In this document: positions 18,196 through 30,817 of the stretch, in pieces
Layout: the number at the start of each line of letters is the position of its first letter
How positions within the stretch are numbered: position 1 is the stretch's first letter
Origin: Prosopocoilus inquinatus
Lineage: Eukaryota > Arthropoda > Insecta > Coleoptera > Lucanidae
Assembly (NCBI GenBank): GCA_036172665.1
Contig: CM069870.1
Location: 60,884,212 to 60,948,211 of the forward strand
Direction of reading: 5' to 3'
Length of the DNA: 64,000 bases
The notes under the pieces: model-generated
Seen by the model: only the letters and a program-made list of their open reading frames with translations
What the model was told of the DNA's origin: nothing
Databases searched by the model: none
Position numbers and translations under genes: made by a program

Positions 18196-21100
18196 GGTTT
18201 CTTACAGAAAATATGAAATAACTCCAAAACCAATGAAAATAAGTTAAGAAGTTATTACATCATTTTCATCAACGCTTCAAGCGCTATCCTATATGTAATA
18301 AAATATACAGAGTTTTATTTAAAAATCATAAGTTCGATGTGTAATTTTATTCAGAAACGACCTTTATAGTTGAAAATAATTTTAGATTGTGCATAATACG
18401 AGCCTACAACTTCCGTTAACAAATTCTTTTGATAAAATGTGTATGCCCTTTTCGTACTTCCTCGAAGTCGAATTTAACCAAAAGACTTGTATTTTGAGTA
18501 AAAAAATAAATAAACATTTCATTTGTCTATAGTTAGTAAATGTGTTTCCGCACTTTTTGCGTACAATATAAAGGGCGATCAATTATCAGCTGCCTCACTT
18601 GTGTATACGGGTAATGTAGGTAATGTACAGTCGCGAGCATTAAATTTTGGTCGCCACTGTCAATTAGAACGTCAAAACTTATAAATTTGTATATAAATTT
18701 CTTGTGCTTTTCCAAAAAAACGTATTTTTCATCAAATACAAGACAAGAAAATATCTTTAACGCTCAATGACGCCCAAAAATTTAGTGTTTGTCACTGTAC
18801 CTACATAAAACAGTTGTCAGTTTATAGTAAAGTCCTTGGAAAATATCTGTCACATTAGGTGCTTTCTTTCGGTTAAAAGTTTGAATCATGTTTCGAATAG
18901 TTTGGACGTGAATTTCGTAGTCGTTACAAGGACGTAAATTTCGTAGTTGTTACAACAAAACACCTGACTTGAATTTTTCATTGACAGTTCATTTGTAAAT
19001 AACCATAATTCAATCGAAACAAGTTTAAAAATAGAGAGGTTCAAAGAAAAGAATGTCTGTTTTTGAATCAAAACGTTTGGATCACGATTTTGTGAGCGAG
19101 AGGAAGCACCTATTGACATCAGAAGTTACAATGACACGATTTTTACACTATACATCACATGACTGCTTTACCAAACATCTTATCCTAGGTTTTATTTTTG
19201 TATTTAGTTAATGAGTTTCTGAACGTTTGAAAACATTTAACAAAATATCCTGTAATTAGATTTGAAGACCCACTACATGATTATGTACATTTAAGACAAT
19301 TAAGTCAGTTTTGTGCACGTGAGCGTAATTTTTTTATTTCCAAGGTAATCACATTAAAAATGCATTAATGACAGCGGAAAGAGAGACATTACCTGTTTTA
19401 ATGCAATACTTATTTTTATTTGCATTGATTTCACCGGGGAATATTTCGAAAGATATCATGCTCCCCCTGCAATAAAAAAAGATATGTTCGTGTACAGCAA
19501 AAAAAAGGAAAAACAATTTAAATTGAAAGCAAATAGAAATTCTCTATCAAAATGGATTTGATTGGATTTGTGAAGTTGGCTTAAAAAATTGCGCTAAACC
19601 ATCGGGATTATTGTATTGTTCTGGTTGGTGGTAACCAGAATGGTGTTGTTTAAATTATCGTCGCATTGTCCGCTCAAATCGCGCAGTTTAAATCGTAACT
19701 GCTGTGCATTGAGGAAATTTAAGAGAAAGCTTGTTCTAAATGAAATATTTACGGCGAAGCTTTCGGCTAAATTTCTAAACTCTGCGGATGGTATGCTTTA
19801 CGCGTCACGATTTTGCGCCGACCAATCGCAAAAACGAGGATTCAGTTTCTAATTATTGTATTTTACAACATGATTCTTGTAATTCATACCTCAGCACGTT
19901 TCGTATCTGGAATTCGTTTCAGTTTATGCGCTAGGTAAAAATACTGATGATAAGGAGTAAATTCGACGCCTTAAATTATCATCACCGGTCAGGTTACGAC
20001 TTTTGGAATGACACGATGCATTTCCAGTAGGCGGGTATGTACGTGACGTGCCGGTATGTGTATGTGCGTGCTTAATTAATATTTTGAAAAAAGTCGTCTC
20101 TTCTTGGAAAACCGCCTGCTTTTTTTATTAAAAGTGGAAGCTGAGAGTAATTTATTATCCATTTCAATTTCAAAGTAAATTCCTGAATGCACTGCAAACG
20201 TTTACTTAACTTAATCCCCCTGTTTGGCATTGCTTGATTTAATTTCTTGGGCAATGCAAAGTATACAGTAAATTGTATCAAAGTTAAATTGACCCAAAAG
20301 CTAGCTAAAAAAAAATTGAAGGTGTTCTATCTCCGAGCTACATCGGCTACCCAAAAAATCTGGCGCTCGCAAACCTTGTTCTGTACAAGAAATTCCTTTG
20401 TAAAAGCATTCAAGTTTTCATTTACAAAATCCAAAAAGCCAAATCAGTGACGGCTCGTCGGGGTGGGCAAGGTGGGCAGTGCCCGCCCTGTCCTATTGAA
20501 GTTGCACGTTCCGGTTCCATGTCGGAACAAAAAGCCCTGAAAAACAAATTTATTTGGAAATGCACCCATCTTTCCCTTTTGCAGTTGTTGCCACTGAGCC
20601 AAACTCGAATTAATTGATTGTAACGAAACGAACTCCACTTTCAGATTAAATTCCTGCATAGCATAATCCAAACATGAAATCGTCGCCTTAACTTGTTAAC
20701 CTGCTTAGTCCATTTTAATGAACTTTATAGTATCATGTGTCACATTTAAAATGACACGGTGTTTGTAAATGTGCATCTTGGATATGTTGTATCTTTTTTT
20801 TAGCAACCCATCAGTATAATGTTAAATTATGATTAAATTAATATGGCTATTTACCTCGTAAAATATTCTCCTCGCAAAATTTCTCATTGTTTCACGCTTC
20901 AGCACTAAATCGATTGTATTGATTTTAATGTTAAACTGATGTTGTTTACTTTTGTGTGACTAACTTCACAGTTGTTATTGGACGAATTTACATATATGAT
21001 TACATGTTGTTTGTCTCTTTGTATTTTGATTTTGTCATTTACCACTTTAATGGAATGTAACAACAATATACATTGTAATTTATTCATCTGTTTATTTTCG

Positions 21101-24100
21101 TTCACATTGATTTATAGAATTGGCAATACTGTGTCATTGGGCTGCATTCGAAGTTCTTCGTCAAACGGCCTTACGTGTCTGAACTTACCCTCTCACACCT
21201 CATTGGTCGGATTAAGCTGAGCGGTGGGATTGGCCGACGATTTCAAACTTCGAGGGGCCGTTTTGAATCCTAGCCAATATGGTAGTTGTTTAAGTATTCA
21301 TTTAAATATTAACATTTAATTACCATTTTCTTGGTCATCCAACTTAATTTCACGTTTAATGATGTCTTTTGTTTCCCCATAAACATAAAGGGGTAAGTTA
21401 ATTTCAATATTTCTTTCTTTTTCGTTGGATTTTTGCAAAAACATTGTGTCGCTACCGGAAGCTCGTGCCACGGCACTAATGGAAATTTTTCTTAGGAAAA
21501 TCCGAGGGAGGTTTTACCTTTCTTTAAGTTAATTACTTCAGTCGAAATCGTCCGTTGGCCAAGTGCTGAAATTCCTCCGTCGTTCATAACATATCAATCA
21601 ATGAAATAGCGAAGAAATCGTTACCTTGCTGTCGCCTCCTTCACGAAGCATATTCGATAGCCGTATGGGCTATGATGAGCTGGAAAAAAAACACAGGAAC
21701 TTCTGGCATTGGTGTGGATCGACAGTAGCAGGTCAAATTCTTCTTTTATTTTACCCGGATATATTTGCGCTCTTCAAAACCATTCTTTCTAAGTAAATAA
21801 ATTTATTCAATACCCTTCAGGATTTCATCACACATAAAATATCTTAAATATTTACATAACAATTTTTCTTGGGTTAATATTAATCTACTTACTATTGTAA
21901 AGTTTTGTTACGATTTAGTTAACGTACTTTGTTTACATAATAATTCATATTTTTACTAATAATTTATATTTAACATAATTAATAATATTTTGGTCATTTA
22001 ATATTTAATTACTCAGTTGAGAATTAATTTGCCTTTAGGGCTCCATTTAAAGAAAAGTATTTCTATGTATTATCAATGTGAAACGAAATTGAATTCAATA
22101 TCGTGCAACTTATCAAACTGTCAATTTATAATAACGTATTCAGTCATATTTATTATCAATTTTAATGCAACTACAAATTTCTTACTTAAATAATCTAAAT
22201 TGCACATTTATCACCCATTGTTTTGGTTTAACAACTTTATTAAATATATTTCTATATTTTTGGACGTTCTTCTATTTATTTCGTTTCAATTCAACATTTT
22301 TGCATTTTTGGTGGGTTTCCAAATTTTCTTTTGTTTGCTCTTTTGTTAACCCTTTATTAATAATAATAAAAAATTTGGTGGCGCTCAAATTTCAAAATTT
22401 ATGTTAAAATATAACTTCTGTTTTGTTCAGCTTCATATTGGAATATTTAATTTATTGAATCCTCGACTTTTGCTCTCCCATAAAAGGCTGAGTGCCGTTC
22501 GCACCTCTATAACCCTTTATAGGTTGATAAAAAAAGGTAAACAGGACACACATGAAAAAACTTAATATTTCTTTAAATATTTCTAAATTTGTAATTTCTA
22601 AAATCCCGTTGGTTTTATCATGTTTATTTTTCATTTTGAAACTACAAAATATGGAAAATTCATTTCTTATTTGGTATTAAACACAAATTAATGGATTTGT
22701 CTTTTGCTTGTTAGAGTCTACAACTAGTTTGGTACTTAGCAGTTAGCAGCAATTTGAATGAATTTTGTTATACAAATGTACATAAAACTGATGTAGGTAG
22801 GTACTTAATAATCAAATCTTTACTAAACATCAAACATTTTGTAATAACAATAAATTTTTATCAGTAGTACTAATCAAAGTAGTAGTAAAAATAGATCAGC
22901 GAAGTTGATCTTCAAAAAATGCTTAAAAGAAACCAAATTTTCACCTTCTTGAATATTTGACGCTTTGGTACCGTCTTCAAAATCCTAGTCGCTTTTAGTC
23001 AAATAACATTCTAAATTTGACTTAACGTTAAATGAGACTATTCAACGTTTTTCAGAATTTGCAACGATTCATTCTGACCGTACGTTTCACTCTCACTCTC
23101 AGTTATGACATGTTCAGATTCGCCTTGTAAAATGCATTTTTCAAGTTAAGGCACTGTGCTTACGTAAAATATTCATTATTACCAAGGAAAAGAATTTGGG
23201 CCACTTGTTTCGCAAACGAAAAATTAGTACTCGGCCTCGCCCACAATAATTTCTGCGAAGCGCAAACGCACGTATTACGTTCTTTCCCATCCCACTCAAT
23301 AACAATTCGAACATCGGAGTCGCGGAAAGGTGGCAGGAATAAATAATACATTCGACGTAAAAAGTGTCCCAACACTAAGTGGCCTGAATTCTTTTCCCTG
23401 ATTATTACTCGTATTAATAACAATTTATCTAAAGCCCGTTTCTGAAACGATACATAATATATGTACATCATCTGTATATAGATATAAACTAAAGATAAAC
23501 TAACCATAACTTCTAAAAACCGTTTTTCAAAATTTTATCTTTAGGTAAAGGGTATACGCAGCAACGTAGACAATTTATACTTTTTATAAAGTTATCTCTC
23601 AAGAAAAAATTATGATTACCTAAAGTTATTTATCGTTTCAGAAACTGGGCATAAGTAAACTAAATTAAAACAACGCCATTTGATATTCGCATGACTTCTG
23701 TACTAAATGGTCGATTTTTCGAGACTTGTCAGGTATTCCGTTCGAGTTTGGTGCTTGGTTGTATAGCAGTATTACATATCATCGATTATTTTAGAAATTA
23801 GAAATCACATGTGACTTCTCCGTTTATCATTCGGTAGAAACTTGTACACCGTTTAATTGCATCAAAAAATAAAATTCGACTAAAAGTGGACTTGGCAGGT
23901 TTACGCATTAGGCCAACGAAATGTTCCTTTTCTGCATCTTTCATCATCACCGTCAAGTGTCCCACTTCTTCAAGTTTCAATTTTCAGCGCATAAATTATT
24001 CAATTAACGAAATACCTATGGCAGCTAGTATTTGTGTTAGCAGGATGATGGCCGTAATTATTGACTTCTTCGAATCAGTTTTTGCATGGCATAAATAATA

Positions 24101-24765
24101 ATTCGTCTGTGTTTTTTTTTCTTTCTGTTTGCTTTCGTTTATTAGGGTAATAAGCTGTCAATTAAAAATTATGAATTTTCTAGAGGCACGCGAACGACTG
24201 TTGCTTTCTATTCGCGTTTACTTGCGCGTACTGGTATGTGTATTCGCATCGGCGTTTCTTTTTTTTTAACGCGGAAACCGATTAGAAATTCGGTTGGTTC
24301 CGATGTTTTCTCTGGTAACGAACTCTTGTCAGGGACGGACTTGAACGAATCACCGATGATTTTTCGCCAATATAATTAATTTATTACAGAAGGGCAAAAC
24401 CATTCAAGTTAAGAAAGACCGCAGGAGAAATCGAAATTTTTATATTGTAGTGAAATTTAAGTTCAAATTCAAATTTATGCTTGTACAGTGTGTGTGATTT
24501 TTAATGACTGAGGATATTTTAAATTCGGCGCCGTAGTTTTTTAAGGTGTTTCACATTTTAAATGTGATTACGCATACCGGGAGATGGTAGGTCCAAATCA
24601 ATTAACAACAAAGTAGATTTGAAACCCAACCTAATTTTCAAAACGTGTCTTGCGTTAATAAAGATCCCACGATTCTATGTCGCGTAGTGGTGTTACGTGT
24701 TCACGTGTGACACCTACTACTCCAATTATGTTGGTGGAAATATCAAAACTATAGCACGTTCCAAC
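18196..24765. other. 6.6 kb without a recognised gene
   Basis: AT-rich DNA with several short open frames, none with a domain, codon pattern or splice context that supports a gene. A sequence starting CAGTGACGGCTCGTCGGGGTG at 20447, given here as CAGTGACGGCTCGTCGGGGT, looks like a DNA-transposon end, but no partner end was found. 24180-24360 is less AT-rich and non-repetitive. This stretch is probably intron or upstream DNA of E93. Confidence 0.4.
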
Positions 24766-24877
24766 CTTAGTATGAAGATTTTTGGATAGTTCTTGCTCGT
24801 GAGAATTGCAGAGAATATGAAACAAATAAAAAGGCTTTTTAGAAACCAGCTAAAAGAGTAATTTATTGACTTACTTT

Positions 24878-25087
24878 GACGTTTCGCAACTATAATTACA
24901 GTGAACTCTCTCATTACGGACACCTCTGTAAACGGACACTTCTCGAAACGGGACAATTTTGTGGAACTGTTCTATAGAATCTTTTAATAAAATTCTCTCA
25001 AATAAGAGGACACCTCTTACAAGCGGACAGATAATTGGCGACGGTTCGTGTCCGCTTATCAGAGATTTCACTGTATTTGCTTTATCA
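24878..25087 (-). ncRNA. Hammerhead-like motif, PLE 1 left arm, split by MITE
   Basis: This is the inverted equivalent of the motif at 28009-28050. On the minus strand, CACTTTTGATAAAGCAAA lies right of 25074, and ATTATAGTTGCGAAACGTC lies left of 24899. The 175 bp MITE sits between the two strands of stem II. GAAAC-GTC at the cleavage side is retained. The core has the same C3 and G8 changes. Confidence 0.55.
24899..25073. mobile_element. pogo/Tigger-like MITE inside PLE 1
   Basis: A 175 bp insert begins CAGTGAACTCTCTCATTACGG (20 shown: CAGTGAACTCTCTCATTACG) and ends, on the opposite strand, CAGTGAAATCTCTGATAAGC. Internal GGACAC words sit near both ends. TA duplicates flank it (24897-98 and 25074-75). 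The CAGTgaA...cggacac termini and the TA target fit the pogo/Tigger branch of Tc1/mariner. The inverted sister arm of the PLE (28021-28038) lacks it and reads gcaaaTAattat, the exact empty site. Confidence 0.85.
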
Positions 25088-25421
25088 AAAGTGAATAACG
25101 GAAATATTAACAATTTAGCCTAATATTTTTTTTTTTAAATTAATTGTGAAGAGATTGTTAGTGGTTGGAAAAAAATATCAGCAAAGATATAACTTGTAAA
25201 CTAAGAATATCATTTCTGATGCGGCCAGGACCAAACTTAACATATACTCCAGTATTTACTGCAAGAGTTAAGGAAATCCTGGTAAAACCTAACTAGAGTA
25301 TGCAAATAAATTGTTGTAACAAAAATTACAACAATTCTAACAATAATAAAACAATAAAATAACAAAATAATATAGTTTTTCTAATAAATAAACAGAGAAG
25401 TTTCCGATTATTATGTCTCAT

Positions 25422-25718
25422 TCAATGAACAAAATCAAAAATATTTTTAGTTAAAAGTGAATGTTCTACTAACATTGAATGACTCTCATTCTTTTTTTGG
25501 ATATATTTATGCTGATCTAACCTTATTTTAAAATTTTGGCTAGTTTCACCTATATAAGCTAAGTTACAACTTTGACAATTTACCTGATAAACTACATTTG
25601 GAGTTTGAAGTTTAGGTGTTTTTGTTTTTAAATTAGTAAAAATAATGTTAAAATTATCTGAAGATTTACTGGCTAAATGTAAATTCAATTTTTTGAAAAA
25701 ATTTTTATAATGAATCAT
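25422..25718 (-). pseudogene. PLE 1 GIY-YIG endonuclease (internally deleted)
   Basis: This is the endonuclease that nicks target DNA for Penelope-like retrotransposition. Visible are YQVNCQSCNLAYIGETSQNF (the variant GIY-YIG core) and RLDQHKY (R and H of the active site). The equivalent frame of the sister arm (27263-27709) continues for about 50 more residues, including RRFIE with the catalytic Glu. Here that part is deleted after IFDF, so the domain is broken. It lies just downstream of the RT, with a small gap, in the normal PLE order. Confidence 0.88.
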
Positions 25719-25883
25719 GTTCTATGTAAGGTAATTATATGTATTTATTTCCTGATTTTTTTTGTGAATTGTTAGATATATTATAAGCCTCTCAGGGTAA
25801 GAATTTTGAATAAGATTTTTTTTTAATTAAATTTAAATTTTCAGTTATAAATAATTTGTCTGAAAGTAATACTGCACGGTCAG

Positions 25884-27010
25884 TTAAACTGATAGTAGTT
25901 GAAATTTTGTGACTTTTTGGTTGACAGGAATTAAAGTTAATATATCTACCTGACCACTTAGGTTTGTGATACCAATTACTAAATTACCATTTTGTCTGAT
26001 AATATTTACAACTAAAAAACTTATGGAATTATTATTTTCTTTTTCTACAGTAAATTGTAACCTATTATGAAAATAATTAAATTTATTTAAAATATAATCA
26101 ACTTTATCATGAGATAAAGTTACCAAAATATCGTCAGCATATCTATAATGTAAAGTTAGATCAAAAGGTAACGAATTAATGATACTTTTTTCTAATTTTT
26201 GCATAACAATTTCAGCTAAAGCAGGAGAAAGAGGTGATCCCATTGCTGTACCAAAAGTTTGTTTATAAAATTTATCATTAAATGCAAAATAAGAAGTATC
26301 AAAACACAAGGTTATTATTTCTATAAAATTATTATATGAAATGTCAGTATATTCTTTAATTTCTAACCACCTATCTTTAATACTTTGTAAAGCAAGATCT
26401 TTTGGAATATTAGTGAACAAAAATACGACATCAAGAGAAAGAAGAATATTATCATTTGGTACAACACTGTTTTTATTTTTTTTAACCAATTCAAAGGAAT
26501 TTTTTACAAAAAATTCAGATTTACAAGTAACATTGTTAATAATTTTAGAAATAAATTTAGACAAAAAAATATAGAGGAGAGCCAATAGTGGAAACAATAG
26601 GTCTGAGAGGAATGTTTGGTTTATGAATTTTAGGAGTGCAATATAATTTTGGAAAAATAGGATTCTGTACTTTTAGAGACTTTGCAACATTATCACTAAT
26701 TTCTAAAGATTTTTTAATTTATTGGTCATAGCTAGTTTTTCTTTGATAATTTTGTGTAGGATCGTGATTGATTTCTAAATATGTGGTACTATCAGACAAC
26801 ATCATATTAACTTTAGGAAAATAATTTTCTTTATTTAATAAAACAGTAACGTTACTTTTATCTGATGTTGTAACTGTAATATTAGGATTTGCTTTACGAA
26901 ATGCTTTACATTGTAAAAGATCACGAATTAAAATGTTATGTTTTGATTTGTGGAAAGTCTGATCAACACTTTTAATATATTTTCAAAAATCATTACAAAA
27001 TTTGTTTCTA
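25884..27010 (-). pseudogene. PLE 1 reverse transcriptase (frameshifted)
   Basis: This is a Penelope-type RT. Reading from right to left, the N-terminal block (about 27000-26600) has TSDKSNVTVLLNKENYF and DSTTYLEINHDPTQNY, then [19 protein letters not shown]. The palm follows in another frame (26597-25884): LLSLDVVFLFTNIP, GTAMGSPLSPALAEI and the catalytic box RYADDILVTL. One in-frame stop at about 26720 and a frameshift at about 26570, in a T-rich run, break it. The 5' end stops where the inverted copy begins. PLE RTs are telomerase-related; the PKIHK and RYADD motifs support this family over LINE RTs. Confidence 0.9.
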
Positions 27011-27052
27011 ATTTGAATTTTAGAAGTTGAATCTAAAGATTTATTGCAAATT

Positions 27053-27250
27053 AACTGACCGTGCAGTATTACTTTCAGACAAATTATTTATAACTGAAAA
27101 TTTAAATTTAATTAAAAAAATTCTTATTCAAAATTCTTACCCTGAGAAACTTATTGACTCAGTAATAAATAATCGTTTAAAGCATTTAAAAAATGAAAAT
27201 ATATCTAACAATTCACAAAAAAAAATCAGGAAATAAATACATATAATTAC
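27053..27250 (+). pseudogene. PLE 1 inverted copy: RT-EN linker
   Basis: The + strand sequence TGACCGTGCAGTATTACTTT and what follows match the left arm in inverse. The segment encodes the spacer between RT and endonuclease (LTDRAVLLSDKLFITENLNL). About 52 bp here (AAACTTATTGACTCAGTAAT and on) are absent from the left arm. The copy starts abruptly at about 27050, its 5' truncation point. Confidence 0.75.
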
Positions 27251-27262
27251 CTTACGTAGAAC

Positions 27263-27709
27263 ATGATTCATTATAAACATTTTTTCAAAAAATTTAATTT
27301 ACATTTAGCCAGTAAATCTTCAGATAATTTTAACATTATTTTTACTAGTTTAGAAACAAAAACACCCAAATTTCAAACTCCAAATATATTTTATCAGGTA
27401 AATTGTCAAAAGTGTAACTCAGCTTATATAGGTGAAACTGGCCAACATTTTAAAAAAAGGTTAGACCAGCATAAATATTATATCCACAAAAAGAATGAGA
27501 GTCATTCAATGTCAGTAGAACATTCACTTTTAACTAAACATATTTTTGATTTTGAAAATGCTAAAATTCTTTATCAGGAGTCTAACACGTTTAAACGTAG
27601 ATTTATTGAAATATGTAAAATAGAAATGTGTATAATTCAAAAAAGAACAGATTTTTCAAATTTGAACGATATATTTTGTAGTTTTCTAAGTTCATTAAAT
27701 GAGACATAA
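27263..27709 (+). CDS. PLE 1 inverted copy: GIY-YIG endonuclease frame, complete
   Basis: An open frame of 148 codons covers the whole PLE-type endonuclease. YQVNCQKCNSAYIGETGQ is the nuclease core, RLDQHKYYIHKK carries the active-site Arg and His, and RRFIEICKIEM holds the probable metal-binding Glu. The usual PLE C-terminus, DFSNLNDIFCSFLSSLNET, follows. It is intact, unlike its inverted sister at 25422-25718, but it has no RT of its own, so it cannot act alone. It belongs to the same family as the fragment at 35653-35958. Whether it is expressed is unknown. Confidence 0.85.
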   Translation: MIHYKHFFKKFNLHLASKSSDNFNIIFTSLETKTPKFQTPNIFYQVNCQKCNSAYIGETGQHFKKRLDQHKYYIHKKNESHSMSVEHSLLTKHIFDFENAKILYQESNTFKRRFIEICKIEMCIIQKRTDFSNLNDIFCSFLSSLNET

Positions 27710-28008
27710 TAATCAGAAACTTCCCTGTTTATTTATTAGAAAAAACTATATTATTGTGTTAGTTTATTGTTTTATTATTGTTAGAATTGTTGTAATTTTT
27801 GTTACAACAATATAGTTGCGTACTCTAGTTAGGTAACTTTTGCAGTAAATACTGGAGTATATGTTAAGACAGGCCTGGCCGCATCAGCAATGATATTCTT
27901 GGTTTACACGTTATATCTTTGCTGATAATTTTTTTTAACCACTAACAAGCTCTTCACAATTAATTTTTAAAAAATTAGTAGGCTAAATTGTTTATATTTC
28001 CATTATTC

Positions 28009-28050
28009 ACTTTTGATAAAGCAAATAATTATGTTTGCGAAACGTCAAGT
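28009..28050 (+). ncRNA. Hammerhead-ribozyme-like motif, PLE 1 right arm
   Basis: The pattern is stem I ACTT/AAGT (28009-12 with 28047-50), core TTGATAA (consensus CTGANGA; C3 and G8 changed), and stem II GCAAA/TTTGC (28021-25 with 28034-38). GAAA follows at 28039-42, then stem III made of ACGT (28042-45) and C at the cleavage position 28046. The layout is that of the minimal type I hammerheads described in Penelope-like elements, and it lies 3' of the endonuclease as expected. Two core changes make it probably inactive. Confidence 0.6.
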
Positions 28051-28121
28051 AAGTCAATAAATTACTTTCTTAGCTCGTTTCTAAAAAGCCTCTTTATCTG
28101 TTTCATATTCTTAGTATGAAG

Positions 28122-30499
28122 TATGACTATATGCGTCCCTTTCTGTCTTTCGTGGTTTTTCAATGAAACTATATTTATCTCTCCGAATTCTCCATAAGGG
28201 GCCTGTACCTCATTCTAAAAGATTGGAACGCACTATAAAATCGAGGAACATTTACGTTCTCTTCGTCTAGATAAACACGACTCTACTTTTGCTAATCAAT
28301 TTAATATTCGAAATTTTTGTATCATTGGCACACGGCCTTTAATTTCAAGTCAATAGTTAATGTCATGGCTCTTTCTCTTATCTCACTTTGAAACCTGTAA
28401 GATTACCAAATTTCACAAGACATCTCTACAGTAACATCTAGCAAAAAAAAAAAATACCACTAAGTTGCTATCAATTTGAATCATTATTTTGAAATGAAAA
28501 ACCCATTTTCTTTTAAGCAAAAGTTGCCACTTTCATTTACCTTCCTTTGAAAAACCGTGGACTTGCCAAATTCCATAAGGCTGCGATGCAACTAACAACT
28601 TCCAAAACATTGCAATGGAATCTCGATACAATGAACTAATTGAGGAACGGTTTTGTCATTCCACCGAGATTGTTCACCGTTCAGAGTGCTGGTAAAAACA
28701 CCCCAACTGTGACACCTACAGTTTCTAAGCTTTATAATAGACAGTTGTAAACGTGCCCTGACGCTTTCGGGGAAGTCCCTGTGCATGTACGGTTTGTGCA
28801 ATTCACACTAACGAGGTACGGTTTGTTATCTGTTCAGAGGTCAATGTAAATATTTTGTGTTCACTGCAACGGATAGTTCAGTATATGGTATGTTCACTAT
28901 ACCGAAACTCTACTGTATGTATTTTGGAATGACAGCTCCATTTCCTACCAACAATAAGCAAAAGTTACTGTAATGTGTCTCTTAACCCTCTTTTAAAAGT
29001 TGTAGGCTTACCAAATTCAACGTGGCCATGGGTAATGTAAAGTAGAAAATAAAATAGAAAAAGATTTTTTGCCGTACATAAATATAACCGTCTACAAAAA
29101 CTTGATACACTTGTAATATAATTATCCGTACAGCTTTTAAAAAGTTCTGTGATCGACGTTTCAATGAACGTTGATAGCTTTGTGAAATGAAAAAGAAAAT
29201 CGATTACACAGGAATTTAAAAGGCGTTCGGGAAATTCTTATTTTATTAAATGAAGTATCAGTGGACAAGTAATTAATTTAAAAACTCCATTGAATTTAGG
29301 ATTTTTTTTATTTAATTACTTGAAGCATATTTTTTTGGGAGTTTTTATGATATCCATGCTCTTACTTTTTTGTTTTATTGAGAAGAATCATCCTGTATAC
29401 ACAAATAATGGATAGAAATGATGTAAGTTAATCATTGATAGAGACGAATTTATAAGATTTCTTGAGTAATTTATGTGAAGGTAACAACATCAAGACGATC
29501 GGTTCTTTCCATTTAAAGTCGCATTATTCACGTAAGTACACACATAATTCAAATATCACAGCGGAATTATTTCACACAAGGCATTTTAATACACTTTTCT
29601 GCGAGCCATTAAAACTGTATATTTTATAATACGTGCGATTTCTACTTAACAGTTAGACTATATTAATTTTAATTATAACAGCAACATAACTCAGTTCAGA
29701 TTTTAATCTCGTTGTTAAAAAGCGCGTTCGCGTAAAGAATCCGAGGAAGCCGATTTTTTTTCTTCTCCTATAGCTTCGGAATTAAATCTGGTCGAAGTTA
29801 ATTAAAATGTAAACAGAATAATGTTATACAAACCGGTCTGGAAAAAATGGCGCTTTTTACAAGCCGGAAGCGAGACGCAGGAAACTTCAAATATGTCAGC
29901 GCTGCAAAAGGACGACACACGTGAGTGTGTGTGTATGTTAACGGCGATAAACAAATTAAAGGAATTCCACAATCGTTATTATTTTCACTGAGTACTCCTT
30001 GAAGGAAGACGTCATTAATTATATTATGAAACTAAGTACCTACATAAATAGCTCAGAATTTTAAGAAATAATTAATAAACACGGACGACCACTTTTTTAA
30101 GCATTTGGATAAATTCATCATAAATGAATGAACGAACATAGTTAATTGATGGCGGAAGTCTTTACGAACGACATTCACAACTGCCCTAATTATGTCACAA
30201 TGTTTAAAATTAAATTCAATACTCACATCATTACCGCTTATTTGTTAAGAAACTAAATAAACGCCTAACATATAGGACAGGATGATAAATTGAAAAGCAA
30301 TTGCTAGAATGGAAAAAAAACGCAGGATGATCGGTTTAGTAAAACACTTGAAAAAAAATCTAAGTAAAAGTAGTATTATCAACCGAGTTAATTCTTCAAA
30401 TAGACTATACCTATAAATAGAAAGAATCAATTAGAATTTGAGAGAGCATCTAAAAGAAACGACTAGCGAATCATAAAAAAAAATGAAAATTGATTTGGC
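28122..30499. other. Spacer, no gene seen
   Basis: No supported coding sequence. 29690-29960 is less AT-rich and non-repetitive. The rest is AT-rich. This is possibly E93 intron or upstream DNA. Confidence 0.4.
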
Positions 30500-30686
30500 C
30501 CCGAGTTTCACAAAAATTATTTAATCACTGATTAATTTAACAGCGTGATTAAAGCCTGTGATTGGTTGGATGAAACAATACAATTGGTTGTTTCAAATCT
30601 ATTGTTAACTTCGTCCAATGACGTTCCTTAATCAGAGAATTAAATTAATCGCTGATTAACAATTTTTTTTTTTGTGAAACCCACCG
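30500..30686. mobile_element. MITE, GTTTCACAAAA family, copy 2
   Basis: The ends are CCGAGTTTCACAAAAATTATT (20 shown: CCGAGTTTCACAAAAATTAT) and, inverted, TTTTTGTGAAACCCACCG. Subterminal inverted repeats include AATCACTGATTAATTTAA and TTAAATTAATCGCTGATTAA. It matches copy 1 at 17656-17792 and contains the segment deleted there. No transposase. Confidence 0.8.
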
Positions 30687-30817
30687 TGAGTCACTCAAAT
30701 TATAATTGACAGGTATACTGAAGTGACAATTGGAATGTTATCGTCGTTAACCTTCAAACATGTCACATTCTAAATACTGCTTAAAATTAAAATAGAATTA
30801 AACAGATATAAATTGAA

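Larger units (their letters stand above)
24778..28109 (-). mobile_element. Penelope-like element 1: RT-EN copy plus inverted 5'-truncated copy
   Basis: A 3.3 kb unit has an imperfect inverted repeat of about 1 kb: left arm 24812-25890, right arm 27050-28111. The left arm with the centre (27010-24812, minus strand) is a PLE with RT, GIY-YIG endonuclease and 3' region. The right arm is a second, 5'-truncated copy on the + strand that starts just downstream of the RT. A 12 bp direct duplication, CTTAGTATGAAG, flanks the whole unit (24766-24777 and 28110-28121), so it probably inserted as one piece. Such head-to-head partial copies are known for Penelope (pLTR arrangements). RT is frameshifted and carries a stop, so the copy is not autonomous. 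Confidence 0.88.

Noticed and set aside
24726..25113. Two overlapping minus-strand open frames
   Set aside because: They run across the MITE boundary in the PLE left arm and encode nothing recognisable.
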